Source: Paracoccaceae bacterium (GTDB lineage: Bacteria > Pseudomonadota > Alphaproteobacteria > Rhodobacterales > Rhodobacteraceae). From it: a stretch of 64,000 nt of DNA. Below the pieces are notes generated by a model. The model was given only the letters and a program-made list of their open reading frames with translations, was not told the origin of the DNA and did not search any database. The stretch lies in assembly GCA_028874915.1 (NCBI GenBank), contig JAPPHA010000049.1:61062-125061 (forward strand), read 5' to 3'. This document shows, piece after piece, positions 9,284 to 17,699 of this stretch. Within the stretch, counting starts at the first letter, position 1. The number at the start of each line of letters is the position of its first letter. A program made the position numbers and the translations under genes.

Positions 9284-10321
9284 GTGTCTGATTCCGCAAA
9301 GGCGAATGAAATGGACCGTGGGAACCGAATCTTCGAACCGACCGTTACCTTGATCGGATTCGGTGAAGCCGCACAGGCCTTCGTTGCGGGTTGGCACGTG
9401 TCACGGCCGTCGATCACCACCCACGGATTCGACATAAAGACGCAGTCCGATTCGGCGACCGCAACGGCCAAACGTGCCGAGTTCCATCAGGCAGGAACCG
9501 CCAACCACCGATCGTTGGCGGATGCAGTCAAAGCCGGAGAACCCGGACCGATCATCTCACTGGTCACAGCCAGCCAGGCCCTGAGCGCTGCCGTCGAGAC
9601 TTCCATGGCGGATCTCGGCGGACGGCTGTTCCTCGACGGCAATTCCTGTTCGCCGCAAACCAAACGGAAGGCGGCGGACCGGATCAACGGGGCGATGGGC
9701 CGGTATGTCGATGTCGCCGTGATGAGTCCCGTGCATCCCCGCCTTCACCGGACACCGACGCTCGTCTCCGGTCCGCATGCAGAAGCCGCCCGGCAGGTGA
9801 TGACTGATCTCGACATGGATGTCGCCGTCGTCGATGGACCTGTAGGGGCTGCCGCAGCCATCAAGCTTTGCCGGTCCATCATGGTGAAGGGAATCGAGTC
9901 CCTGGTCGCGGAGATGCTCGCTGCAGCCAGGACGCTCGGAGTCGAACGTATTGTCCTCGAGTCGCTCGACGCCTCGCACGGCCATGCGGGAACCCGTTGG
10001 GAAAGTCTGTCGGCGAACGCCCTTCAACGCATGATGGAACACGGCGAACGCCGGGCCGAGGAAATGGAGGCTGCGGTCGACATGCTTGCAGACATGGGTC
10101 TCCCACACCGGATGAGCGAGGCCACAGCCCGCTGGCAGCGGCAAGTCGCCAAATTCCGACAAGGTGACCGCGAGGCGGACGCGCGCATTCCGACCGAATT
10201 TCTTGTCGAGGCACTCTCGCCACCGCGTGACAGGGCTGCCGAATCCCCTCTCGAGGAATCGGGCCGGCCACCACGGCAGAAACGGTCGATCAGGTCGAAT
10301 TCGTCGGTCTCCGCCAAGTGA
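9284..10321 (+). CDS. NAD(P)-dependent 6-phosphogluconate dehydrogenase-like protein (DUF1932)
   Basis: 345 residues from the GTG start. A Rossmann nucleotide-binding segment (VTLIGFGEAAQAFVAGW, about residues 21-37) is followed by the beta-hydroxyacid-dehydrogenase fold. A second domain has KLCRSIMVKGIESLVAEML, typical of the DUF1932 C-terminal domain, which carries the conserved lysine of the family. The substrate is probably a small hydroxy acid and is not known. The last 40 residues are a charged, proline- and serine-rich tail beyond the domain. The GTG at 9284 gives the longest form; the ATG at 9311, preceded by AAAGG, may be the true start. It lies upstream of a sulfatase in the same direction, 244 bases away. 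Confidence 0.8.
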   Translation: MSDSAKANEMDRGNRIFEPTVTLIGFGEAAQAFVAGWHVSRPSITTHGFDIKTQSDSATATAKRAEFHQAGTANHRSLADAVKAGEPGPIISLVTASQALSAAVETSMADLGGRLFLDGNSCSPQTKRKAADRINGAMGRYVDVAVMSPVHPRLHRTPTLVSGPHAEAARQVMTDLDMDVAVVDGPVGAAAAIKLCRSIMVKGIESLVAEMLAAARTLGVERIVLESLDASHGHAGTRWESLSANALQRMMEHGERRAEEMEAAVDMLADMGLPHRMSEATARWQRQVAKFRQGDREADARIPTEFLVEALSPPRDRAAESPLEESGRPPRQKRSIRSNSSVSAK

Positions 10322-10565
10322 GGACAGCTTCGGACCCCGGTTTCGTCGCCCCCGGGTCCGGATTTCCAAAGTTGTCGTGGACCCGCCCCGATTAGGGACT
10401 TCCACCCAGGCCCGGCCGGGTTGACCCGCAGCGAAGACACGATCTGATGGAAACCGAATCGTTGACGGAACCACAATCATTTGAGAACGGTTCCGAATTC
10501 GAACTCGCGGCGCACCCGTCCCGTTCCAACGCGCAGCGACCGGCTGACCAACGAAGGGGAAGACT

Positions 10566-12119
10566 ATGGCCGAACGGCCAAACGTCCTGATGATCATCTG
10601 CGACCAGCTGCGCGCCGACTGGCTAGGATATGCCGGCCATCCTCACGTTCGAACCCCCAACATCGACACTCTGGCGGCGCGGGGAACTCGGTTCACCAAC
10701 GGATTTGTTGCCACGCCGGTCTGCATGCCGAACCGGGCCAGCATCATGACCGGACGCATGCCATCGGTTCACGGGCTCCGGTACAACGGCTGCACGCTGC
10801 CGGCTCGGGTGAACACCTTTGTTGATGTCCTTCGCTCCGGTGGTTACGACACAGCCCTGATCGGCAAGAGCCACCTCGAACCCTTCACAGGCATCCGGCG
10901 CGTGTATGACGATGGGGACGAGCCGGTTCCGATACCCGAAGCCTGGAACGACGACGACCGGGACCCGACGAATGAAGAACCCGATCGATTCGAGGCCGAA
11001 GATGACTACCGCTATCCCGTTCCGTACTACGGATTTGATCACGTCGACATGGTGACCGATCACGGTGACCGGGCAAACGGTCATTACCGGCAGTGGTTCC
11101 GCCGGACGGTTCCGAACTGGCGTGAACTGTTCGACCCGGCGAACGAACTGCCCCACAGTTATACCTGTCCCCAGGCCTACAGGACGCCGATCCCGGCGAA
11201 CCTTTATCCAACTGCCTATGTTGCCGACCGGGCGTCACGTTACCTTGAGCGGGCAGCCGGACCGGGTTCGGGCCAGCCGTTCTTCGCCTTCGTGTCCTTT
11301 CCCGACCCGCACCACCCGTTCAATCCGCCAGGCCGGTACTGGGAAATGTATGAACCCGACGCCTTCGAAATACCGATTCGGTCAGGCGACCATGTATCCC
11401 CACCGCCACCACTGTCCTGGTGCCTCCGGGCGCGCGACGCTGGCGAGGAACCGTCGACGCCCCAGTCGGCCAGGGCCGAGTCGGATCGGCACATACGAGA
11501 GGCAATGGCGCTTTCCGCCGGCATGATCACAATGATTGACGACGCGGTCGGTCAGATCCTTGACACATTGCGGAGTACCGGACTCGCTGAGGATACCGTC
11601 GTCCTGTTCACGTCGGATCACGGCGACTACCTGGGAGACAGCCACCTCCTCTTGAAGGGTGCCTGGTCGCGCGACAGCATCAACCGGATTCCACTTGTCT
11701 GGGTCGACCCGGACGCCTCCGGACCGGAGGTCCGCGATGACCTGGTTTCGTCGATCGATATCGCTCCGACCATCCTTCACCGAGTCGGAATCCGGCCCTA
11801 TCACGGTATGCAGGGCCGTTCCTGGATGGACAGTGACTCACGCGATGCGCTCCTGATCGAGTTCAACGATCCGACCGCCCGCATGGGGTTTTCGACGCCG
11901 GCACGGGTCCGGACGGTCCGGACCCGGCACCATTCGCTGGCCCTCTATGGCGACCAGGACTGGGGCGAACTCTTCGACGATGAAAGCGACCCCAACCACC
12001 TCAACAACCTCTGGGACAGCGCAGGTCATGCCAAAGTGAAGACGACCCTGCTGGAACAGCTCGGCCATCTCCTGACAGCACAGATGGATGAAAGCCCTCG
12101 CGCTCTCCGCCAGGCGTAA
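10566..12119 (+). CDS. Sulfatase / phosphonate monoester hydrolase family enzyme
   Basis: A 517-residue type I sulfatase. The N-terminal MIICDQLRADWLG supplies a metal-binding Asp. The signature C-x-P-x-R is CMPNR starting at Cys53, whose cysteine is oxidised to formylglycine in this family. TSDHGDYLGD further on supplies more metal and active-site residues. There is no signal peptide, which suggests cytosolic action, as for choline-sulfatase or phosphonate monoester hydrolase relatives. No formylglycine-generating enzyme or transporter is directly adjacent. GGGGA upstream of the ATG serves as ribosome binding site. The substrate is open: an alkyl or aryl sulfate ester or a phosphonate ester. 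Confidence 0.88.
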   Translation: MAERPNVLMIICDQLRADWLGYAGHPHVRTPNIDTLAARGTRFTNGFVATPVCMPNRASIMTGRMPSVHGLRYNGCTLPARVNTFVDVLRSGGYDTALIGKSHLEPFTGIRRVYDDGDEPVPIPEAWNDDDRDPTNEEPDRFEAEDDYRYPVPYYGFDHVDMVTDHGDRANGHYRQWFRRTVPNWRELFDPANELPHSYTCPQAYRTPIPANLYPTAYVADRASRYLERAAGPGSGQPFFAFVSFPDPHHPFNPPGRYWEMYEPDAFEIPIRSGDHVSPPPPLSWCLRARDAGEEPSTPQSARAESDRHIREAMALSAGMITMIDDAVGQILDTLRSTGLAEDTVVLFTSDHGDYLGDSHLLLKGAWSRDSINRIPLVWVDPDASGPEVRDDLVSSIDIAPTILHRVGIRPYHGMQGRSWMDSDSRDALLIEFNDPTARMGFSTPARVRTVRTRHHSLALYGDQDWGELFDDESDPNHLNNLWDSAGHAKVKTTLLEQLGHLLTAQMDESPRALRQA

Positions 12120-12290
12120 CCCGGCAGGCGAGCCCGGAGTTTGTCGTCGATCCGGGCCGATCGCACGGGATCGCAGGTGAAATGCCGTTCAGGGAATTCG
12201 TACCACGTACAGCGACGCGGCCCCTCAGCCTCCCACGATTGAGATTCCGGGATGCTGCTGCCATCCCGATCGTTGCGTCGGCCTCGGTTC

Positions 12291-13049
12291 CTACCTGCTG
12301 ACGTCGGCCTGCATTTTCCGCTCGAGCCAGCGAACGCCCGCCGAGACTGCCAGGATCAACACAAGGTATTCGAGAACCAGAATGCTGTAGATCTCCAGGG
12401 GGCGGTATTCGGTGACCACCAACTCGTTGGCCTTGCGGGTCAATTCCTGCATGCCGATGACCGAAACCAGCGACGACATCTTCAGCATGTAGACGAGCTG
12501 GTTTCCGAGCGCCGGCAGGATGCGCCGAATCGCCTGCGGCAGGATCACGAACCGCATGGTATCGACGTAGTTCAAGGAAACGGAATGCGCGGCCTCGTAT
12601 TGACCCTTGTCGATCGACTGGATTCCGGCGCGGAAGATCTCCGCCTCGAAGGCACTATCCGAGAGCGCCAGCGCAATGGCACCGGCCCAGAAGACGCTGA
12701 TCGAAAGGCCGGTCATCTGCGGCATCCCGTAGTAGACCCAAAGGATCAGGACGAGGATCGGCACGGCCCGGACGAGTTCCACATAGGTTCGGTTGAATCC
12801 GCGAAGGGTCCGGTTGGCTGCCAGTCCCGGAAGCGCGATCAACAGGCCGGCCGCCACCGATATGACGATCGCGGTCACGCTCAGGAGCACGGTGTAGTAG
12901 AGCCCGCCGATCAGAAACCGGAGATTCGCCATGCCGGACTTCGTGGACGGGTTGACGACGTACCAGCCCCAGTTGTCCGAACATCCAGTGAGCGACGTCG
13001 TCGCCACCACAAGGGCCATTGCGACCACGATTCGCCGGATTGCCGTCAT
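12291..13049 (-). CDS. Amino-acid-type ABC transporter permease
   Basis: A 252-residue inner-membrane permease of the HisM/GlnP class. It has about five hydrophobic segments and the conserved cytoplasmic EAA loop (EAAHSVSLNYVDTMRFVILPQA, around residues 153-174) that contacts the ATPase. The N-terminus is unusual, with a lipobox-like LTGC ending at Cys23, followed by SDNWGWY. It is the only permease in the locus, so it would have to form a homodimer. It follows the ATPase gene by 41 bases. The substrate is likely a polar amino acid or related compound, judging from the family and the divergent binding protein. Confidence 0.88.
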   Translation of the reverse strand: MTAIRRIVVAMALVVATTSLTGCSDNWGWYVVNPSTKSGMANLRFLIGGLYYTVLLSVTAIVISVAAGLLIALPGLAANRTLRGFNRTYVELVRAVPILVLILWVYYGMPQMTGLSISVFWAGAIALALSDSAFEAEIFRAGIQSIDKGQYEAAHSVSLNYVDTMRFVILPQAIRRILPALGNQLVYMLKMSSLVSVIGMQELTRKANELVVTEYRPLEIYSILVLEYLVLILAVSAGVRWLERKMQADVSR

Positions 13050-13090
13050 ACCGCCGCCTCCTGTTTCCTTTGCCGCAACGGTTCCGAACC

Positions 13091-13840
13091 CTAGTGTTGC
13101 AGGATCTTCTGCAGGAAGTCCTGGCAGCGGCGGGTTTCCGGTGCATCGAAAAACCGGGCCGGTGGCGCCGTTTCGACGATCTCCCCAAAGTCCATGAACA
13201 CCATCATGTCCGCCACTCGCCGGGCAAAGCCCATTTCATGGGTGACGCAAATCATCGTCATCCCGCTCCCTGCAAGCTGGACCATCACTTCGAGAACCTC
13301 GTTGATCATTTCCGGGTCAAGCGCCGAGGTCGGTTCGTCGAAGAGCATGATCTTCGGCTCCATGCAGAGTGCCCTCGCGATGGCCACCCTCTGCTGCTGA
13401 CCTCCGGAGAGATGGCGTGGATACTTGCCCGCCTGTTCCGGTATCTGAACGCGTTCGAGATAGGCCATGGCCCGGTCTCGTGCCTCCGCCTGCGAAAGGC
13501 CCCGTGTGCGCCTCGGTCCGAGAGTCAGATTATCGAGAACCGTCAGATGCGGGAACAGGTTGAACTGCTGAAAGACCATCCCGACCTTTGGCCGGACCCG
13601 TTCAAGGCTGGCACGATCGCCGGCGAGGACATCGCCATCGACGCGGATGGTTCCCGATTCATGGCGCTCCAGGCCATTGATACATCGAATCAGCGTTGAC
13701 TTTCCCGACCCCGAGGGCCCACAGACCACGACCCGTTCCCCCGGTCCGACCGTGAGCGTGATGTCCTTCAAGACCTGGAAGTCGCCGAAGGACTTCGAGA
13801 CCGTAAGCAATTCGATCATGGGTGCGGCGTCGTCTGACAT
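13091..13840 (-). CDS. Amino-acid-type ABC transporter ATP-binding protein
   Basis: A 249-residue GlnQ/ArtP-family ATPase. Walker A GPSGSGKST is at residues 41-49, Q-loop VFQQFNLFPH at about 89-98, signature LSGGQQQR at 144-151, Walker B IMLFDEPTSALDPE at about 164-177 and H-loop THEMGFA. It energises import through the permease encoded immediately downstream. The operon diverges from the binding-protein gene, with a 276-base shared promoter region (13841-14116). Confidence 0.93.
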   Translation of the reverse strand: MSDDAAPMIELLTVSKSFGDFQVLKDITLTVGPGERVVVCGPSGSGKSTLIRCINGLERHESGTIRVDGDVLAGDRASLERVRPKVGMVFQQFNLFPHLTVLDNLTLGPRRTRGLSQAEARDRAMAYLERVQIPEQAGKYPRHLSGGQQQRVAIARALCMEPKIMLFDEPTSALDPEMINEVLEVMVQLAGSGMTMICVTHEMGFARRVADMMVFMDFGEIVETAPPARFFDAPETRRCQDFLQKILQH

Positions 13841-14116
13841 GTGCCCTCCCGTCGTCTCTCAAGCCTTTGGGTCCGGCCGTCGCCGGATCTCTTGGAAACC
13901 CTGCCTCAAATCGCAATTGGGGTCAAAAGGTCTATGATGGTGCAGGCCGGTTCCCACACCTACGACCCCCGTTCGAGGCCATGATCTCCGGTTTCGGACC
14001 CGGGACGCAGGCGGGTTTCCGCTCACACGCGTGACGAACCGTCGCCGTTTCGGCCCGTGTTGCAAACCGGGACCGGTTCGGCAATTGTGAGGTGTCAAAC
14101 CGGAAAGGAGTTCACG

Positions 14117-14896
14117 ATGAGACCACTCAGGATCGCAGCCACCGCATTGGTGCTGTTCGCGACATCCCAGACCACGGCGCTGGCACAGTCCGCACTCCAG
14201 GACATTCTCAATTCGGGGGTTCTGAAGGTTGGGACAACCGGCGACTGGAACCCGATGACCATGCGGGATCCGGCCACAAACGCCTATCAGGGCTACGACA
14301 TCGACGTGATGACCGAACTGGCAAGTGACCTGGGCGTCGACGTCGAATTCGTCCCCACCGACTGGAAGACGTTGGTCAGCGGCGTCACCTCCGGCAAGTA
14401 CCACATGACCGGTTCGGCTTCGATCTCGCCAGCAAGGGCCAAAGCGGCCGGATACTCGACCAGCTACTTCTCGTTGGCCACGGTTCCACTGATTCTCGCC
14501 GAAAACCTCGACCGGTTCCAGGACTGGGATGATCTGGACAAACCCGAGGTGACCGTCGCGGCGACACTCGGCACCACTCAGGAAAAACAGGTAAAACAGT
14601 TCTTCCCGAATGCGGAGCACAAGATCGTCGAGGCCCCGGCCCGCGACTTCCAGGAAGTGCTGGCTGGCCGGGCTGATGCCCATATCACGTCCAATGTCGA
14701 GGCCAATAAGCTCGTCATCAAGTACCCGCAAATGGCGATCGTTCCGGTCTCCTCCCCCCGGGCTCCCACCCCCATCGCCATGCTGCTCCCGCAGGCCGAC
14801 CAGGTCTGGATCAACTATGTGAACACCTGGATTGCCCTGAAAACCGAGCGTGGGTTGTTCGACGACCTCGGCAAGAAGTGGAATCTTCTGAACTGA
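14117..14896 (+). CDS. Periplasmic solute-binding protein, family 3 (PheC-like)
   Basis: A 259-residue exported protein: signal peptide MRPLRIAATALVLFATSQTT with a cleavage site near ALAQS, then the family 3 binding fold beginning GVLKVGTTGDWNPMT. The segment GYDIDVMTELASDLGVDVEF is typical. Overall it resembles the cyclohexadienyl-dehydratase (PheC)/binding-protein subgroup, so an enzyme role cannot be excluded. The divergent ABC ATPase-permease pair makes ligand capture for import the better reading. The start at 14117 is fixed by AAAGGAG twelve bases upstream. A strong terminator follows the stop. Confidence 0.88.
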   Translation: MRPLRIAATALVLFATSQTTALAQSALQDILNSGVLKVGTTGDWNPMTMRDPATNAYQGYDIDVMTELASDLGVDVEFVPTDWKTLVSGVTSGKYHMTGSASISPARAKAAGYSTSYFSLATVPLILAENLDRFQDWDDLDKPEVTVAATLGTTQEKQVKQFFPNAEHKIVEAPARDFQEVLAGRADAHITSNVEANKLVIKYPQMAIVPVSSPRAPTPIAMLLPQADQVWINYVNTWIALKTERGLFDDLGKKWNLLN

Positions 14897-14901
14897 AACA
14901 T

Positions 14902-14955
14902 GGCCGGCGGGATCGCCATTCGACAAACGCGATCCTCACCCATGCCGGCCCTTTT
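14902..14955 (+). terminator. Rho-independent terminator after the binding-protein gene
   Basis: Two nested stems are visible: GGCCGGC (14902-14908) pairs with GCCGGCC (14944-14950), and GGATCGC (14910-14916) pairs with GCGATCC (14929-14935). CTTTTGTCTT follows directly. It begins six bases after the stop codon. Confidence 0.75.
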
Positions 14956-15011
14956 GTCTTCGCTGGCTGCGCCCGACTTGCGGGCGCAGCCCATTTCGGT
15001 CGCCTGACCGG

Positions 15012-15797
15012 ATGCGGCTCGACACGACGACCTGGCTGGAAGTCAGGGACTACCTCGATCGGTCCCGGGGAATCATCATCCTGACCGGTTCAACCGAGCA
15101 ACACGGCCCGATCGGTCTGATCGGTACCGATACGATCTGTGCGGAAAACGTTGCCGTCGGTGTCGGTCAGATCGCCGATTGCCTGGTGGCGCCGACGCTT
15201 GCCTACACCCCGGCCCCCTTCAACCTGGCGTTTCCTGGAACCGTATCCATCCCGGCCGGTCTCTTTGAGGTCCTCGCCCGGGAAGTTGTCGACAGTCTGC
15301 GTTCGCAGGGCTTTTGCCGCTTCTATTTTCTGAACGGCCATGGCGCCAATCTCGAACCGTTGAATTCCGTCAAACGCGCCCTCGCCCAGTCGTCTGCGGG
15401 GCCCGGTTCCCGGATCTGCATCCGGATTCGCAGTTGGTGGGCGTTTCCCGAGGTCTCAAGTCTCCGCGACCGGTTCTACGGCGAGTGGGAGGGGATGCAC
15501 GCGACTCCGTCGGAGGTCGCCATCACCCAGGCAGTCGGGCGACGAGTCACGGCGAAGGCGGCCGAATTGCCGCCGGAAAGACTGTCTCAAGCGTTTGTCC
15601 GTGCCCACGCCGGTGACCGGCACGGGCCGCCGGATGTCCATCGAGCGCGGTTCCCGGACGGGCGCGTGGGTTCCCATTCTGCCTTGGCTACACCGGAACA
15701 GGGACGTGAACTGCTGAACGCCGCGATATCGGCAGCCGCGGCGGACTACCTGCAATTCATCGGGGATGACAAACATGGGCGCCCATCGGAATCGTGA
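15012..15797 (+). CDS. Creatininase-family amidohydrolase-like protein
   Basis: 261 residues with the family's metal motifs: GSTEQHGPIGLIGTDT (about residues 26-41; Glu29, His31, Asp40) and FLNGHGAN (106-113). The family includes creatinine amidohydrolase and the MftE peptidase. The usual histidine before the AFPGT segment is replaced (PFNLAFPGT), so activity may differ from creatininase. The ATG follows 115 bases after the binding-protein stop and lies past the terminator. Its end overlaps the start of the AlkD-like gene by some 20-30 bases. A transported amide or lactam as substrate is plausible but unproven. Confidence 0.82.
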   Translation: MRLDTTTWLEVRDYLDRSRGIIILTGSTEQHGPIGLIGTDTICAENVAVGVGQIADCLVAPTLAYTPAPFNLAFPGTVSIPAGLFEVLAREVVDSLRSQGFCRFYFLNGHGANLEPLNSVKRALAQSSAGPGSRICIRIRSWWAFPEVSSLRDRFYGEWEGMHATPSEVAITQAVGRRVTAKAAELPPERLSQAFVRAHAGDRHGPPDVHRARFPDGRVGSHSALATPEQGRELLNAAISAAAADYLQFIGDDKHGRPSES

Positions 15798-16542
15798 AAC
15801 TGACGTGCGGAACGTGGACCGAGCCGAACAATTCCGTGACGCGCTCCTTACCGCGCTTACGGCCGTCGCCGATCCGGACCGCGCGGCCGGGCAGCAAGCC
15901 TACATGCGATCGGAAATGCCGTTTCATGGGGTCACCGTACCCGACGTCCGGAAGATTGTCCGCGGAATCGTCGCCAGGGATCCCATCCCGGATGCCACCG
16001 TCTGGCAGGCGGTGGTCCTTGCCCTCTGGCGCCAGGCCGGACATCGGGAGGAACGCTACGGCGCCATCGATGTGCTGAACCATCCCCGCCACCGGGCCTG
16101 GCTGACCCCCGGCCGCATCGATCTGATCGAAGAGCTGGTTGTGACCGGGGCTTGGTGGGATTTCGTGGACGCCGTCGCAAGCCATGGGGCCGGAGCCATG
16201 CTCGCCAACCATCCTGCTGAAACCGCCGCCATCCTCAGGTGCTGGGCAGTCGATTCCGACATCTGGAAACGCCGGACAGCCATTCTCGCGCAGTTGCGGC
16301 GAAAGGCGGCCATCGATCGGCAGTTGTTGGTCGACGTCATCGAACCCTCCATTGGGGAGACCGAGTTCTTCCTTCGCAAGGCCATCGGCTGGGCGCTCCG
16401 TGAGGTCTCTCGGACCGATCCGGACTTCGTTGTGGAGTTCGTCACCGAGAACGCCGACCGCTTGTCCCCGCTTTCGAAACGGGAAGCCCTCAAGATCCTC
16501 CTCCGACGCGGTGTGATCCGCGACATCCCAGGCAACAACTGA
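15775..16542 (+). CDS. AlkD-like DNA alkylation repair protein (HEAT-like repeats)
   Basis: About 255 residues of alpha-helical HEAT-like repeats. The segment GAWWDFVDAVA contains the Trp and Asp that line the AlkD nucleobase pocket, and WKRRTAIL supplies the conserved Arg. AlkD enzymes excise 3- and 7-alkylpurines without base flipping. I chose the ATG at 15775, preceded by GGGGAT; an ATG at 15766 is possible and would extend it by three residues. It overlaps the creatininase-like gene and is probably co-transcribed with it, although the functions are unrelated. Confidence 0.82.
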   Translation: MGAHRNRETDVRNVDRAEQFRDALLTALTAVADPDRAAGQQAYMRSEMPFHGVTVPDVRKIVRGIVARDPIPDATVWQAVVLALWRQAGHREERYGAIDVLNHPRHRAWLTPGRIDLIEELVVTGAWWDFVDAVASHGAGAMLANHPAETAAILRCWAVDSDIWKRRTAILAQLRRKAAIDRQLLVDVIEPSIGETEFFLRKAIGWALREVSRTDPDFVVEFVTENADRLSPLSKREALKILLRRGVIRDIPGNN

Positions 16543-16560
16543 TCCGAATGTTGCGGCCAC

Positions 16561-17367
16561 TCAGGCCGAAAACGTCAGTTCGACGCTGCCGAGGGCCCCG
16601 AAGTCGGCGCGAATGTGCTCACCGGGTCGGATCGGGTAGATGTCTGTGCAGACGCCCGTCGTCACCCGATCGCCCCGGCGGAGCCGGTGACCGTAACTGG
16701 GAAGAGTGTTCGCAAGCCAGGCGACGACTTTCATCGGGTGGCCGAGGACATTGGCCCCGCTACCGCTCCTGCAGAGCCGTCCGTCAGCGGACAGGGTAAC
16801 GGGGCAGGCGGACAGGGTAAGGTCGCGCCAGCCCTCGAACGGCTCGCCATAGACCCACCCCTGTTGAACGGCATTGTCGGCGGCGAGGGACGGCGGGTCG
16901 TAGCTTGACCAATCGGTGAAGCCGTGGCCGACGAGTTCAAGGGCCGGCAGCATGTCACCGACATGGCCTGTGATGGATTCGGGGGTCCAGCGTCCGCCGG
17001 GTTCGGGAAAAACGGGGACGTCACCTGCCATGACAAACGCAAATTCCGGCTCCACCGCGAGCGTCGGAATCTCCGGCCTCGGGAGCGTCACGCCTCCCGG
17101 CCACGAGAATTGAGAAAGCAGGCAGCCAAAGATCGGACTGTCGACTCCAAGGAGCTGCTGGGCATGGATGCTGGTACAGGCCGCCTTGTAGCCGACCACC
17201 CGACCGCCGTGGCGATCAATCAACCCGTCGACGAGGGCCGACTGGACCGCATAGCCCTCGGGCAGGTTGGCCGGCCGGGCTGCTTGTGGAATCGGTCGGC
17301 GGGGACCACGATTCTCGCGAATGGACAGAAAGAACTCGGCGCATGCCCGAACCATATCTCTCTCCAC
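16561..17367 (-). CDS. 2-keto-4-pentenoate hydratase-like enzyme (MhpD family)
   Basis: 268 residues of the fumarylacetoacetase-like fold, MhpD branch. Visible landmarks are GYKAACTSIHAQ near residues 59-70, VEPEFAFVM near 105-113 with the metal-binding glutamates, and GSGANVLGHPMKVVAWLAN near 206-224. The family adds water to 2-hydroxypentadienoates after ring cleavage. It could complete the aromatic pathway begun by the P450/VOC/MhpA-like operon 9 kb away, but it is convergent with the AlkD-like gene and not in an operon with those genes. Confidence 0.83.
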   Translation of the reverse strand: MERDMVRACAEFFLSIRENRGPRRPIPQAARPANLPEGYAVQSALVDGLIDRHGGRVVGYKAACTSIHAQQLLGVDSPIFGCLLSQFSWPGGVTLPRPEIPTLAVEPEFAFVMAGDVPVFPEPGGRWTPESITGHVGDMLPALELVGHGFTDWSSYDPPSLAADNAVQQGWVYGEPFEGWRDLTLSACPVTLSADGRLCRSGSGANVLGHPMKVVAWLANTLPSYGHRLRRGDRVTTGVCTDIYPIRPGEHIRADFGALGSVELTFSA

Positions 17368-17699
17368 GACTGCAACGTTGCCCGACGATACCGCGAACTT
17401 CGACCTACACCCAAAACTTAACCGTTGGCCCGGACCCAGCCAAGGACAACGGCCATCAACTTGCGATCAAGCCCTGTTGGCGGCGCCCTTTCGGGGCCAT
17501 TTGCACGACGCCGAACGGTTTTGACCCGCACAGGTGTCGGGAGTATGATAAGAATGCGGGTTTGGGTTCCGTATCAATGTCCGGCGAGCCGGGATCAACC
17601 GCCCGGGAGGCCGCCTGGACGTGAGACGATGCGGACACATGATCGAACCCGTCGAATTCGTCGGTATCACGACCGGCACCCGACCGAGCGAGGCCGATC
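17368..17699. other. Divergent intergenic region
   Basis: About 330 bases between the divergent hydratase and permease genes, expected to carry both promoters. GAGCGAGG just upstream of 17700 is the permease ribosome binding site. No clear hexamers or operator were found. Confidence 0.45.

Noticed and set aside
12252..13094. Long open frame (about 280 codons) on the plus strand opposite the ABC permease
   Set aside because: It is exactly antisense to a clear permease gene; the translation is His/Arg/Asp-rich with no family features.
14117..14896. Calling this protein a cyclohexadienyl dehydratase (PheC)
   Set aside because: The divergent ABC ATPase-permease pair makes a transport-binding role more likely; the similarity is kept only as an alternative.
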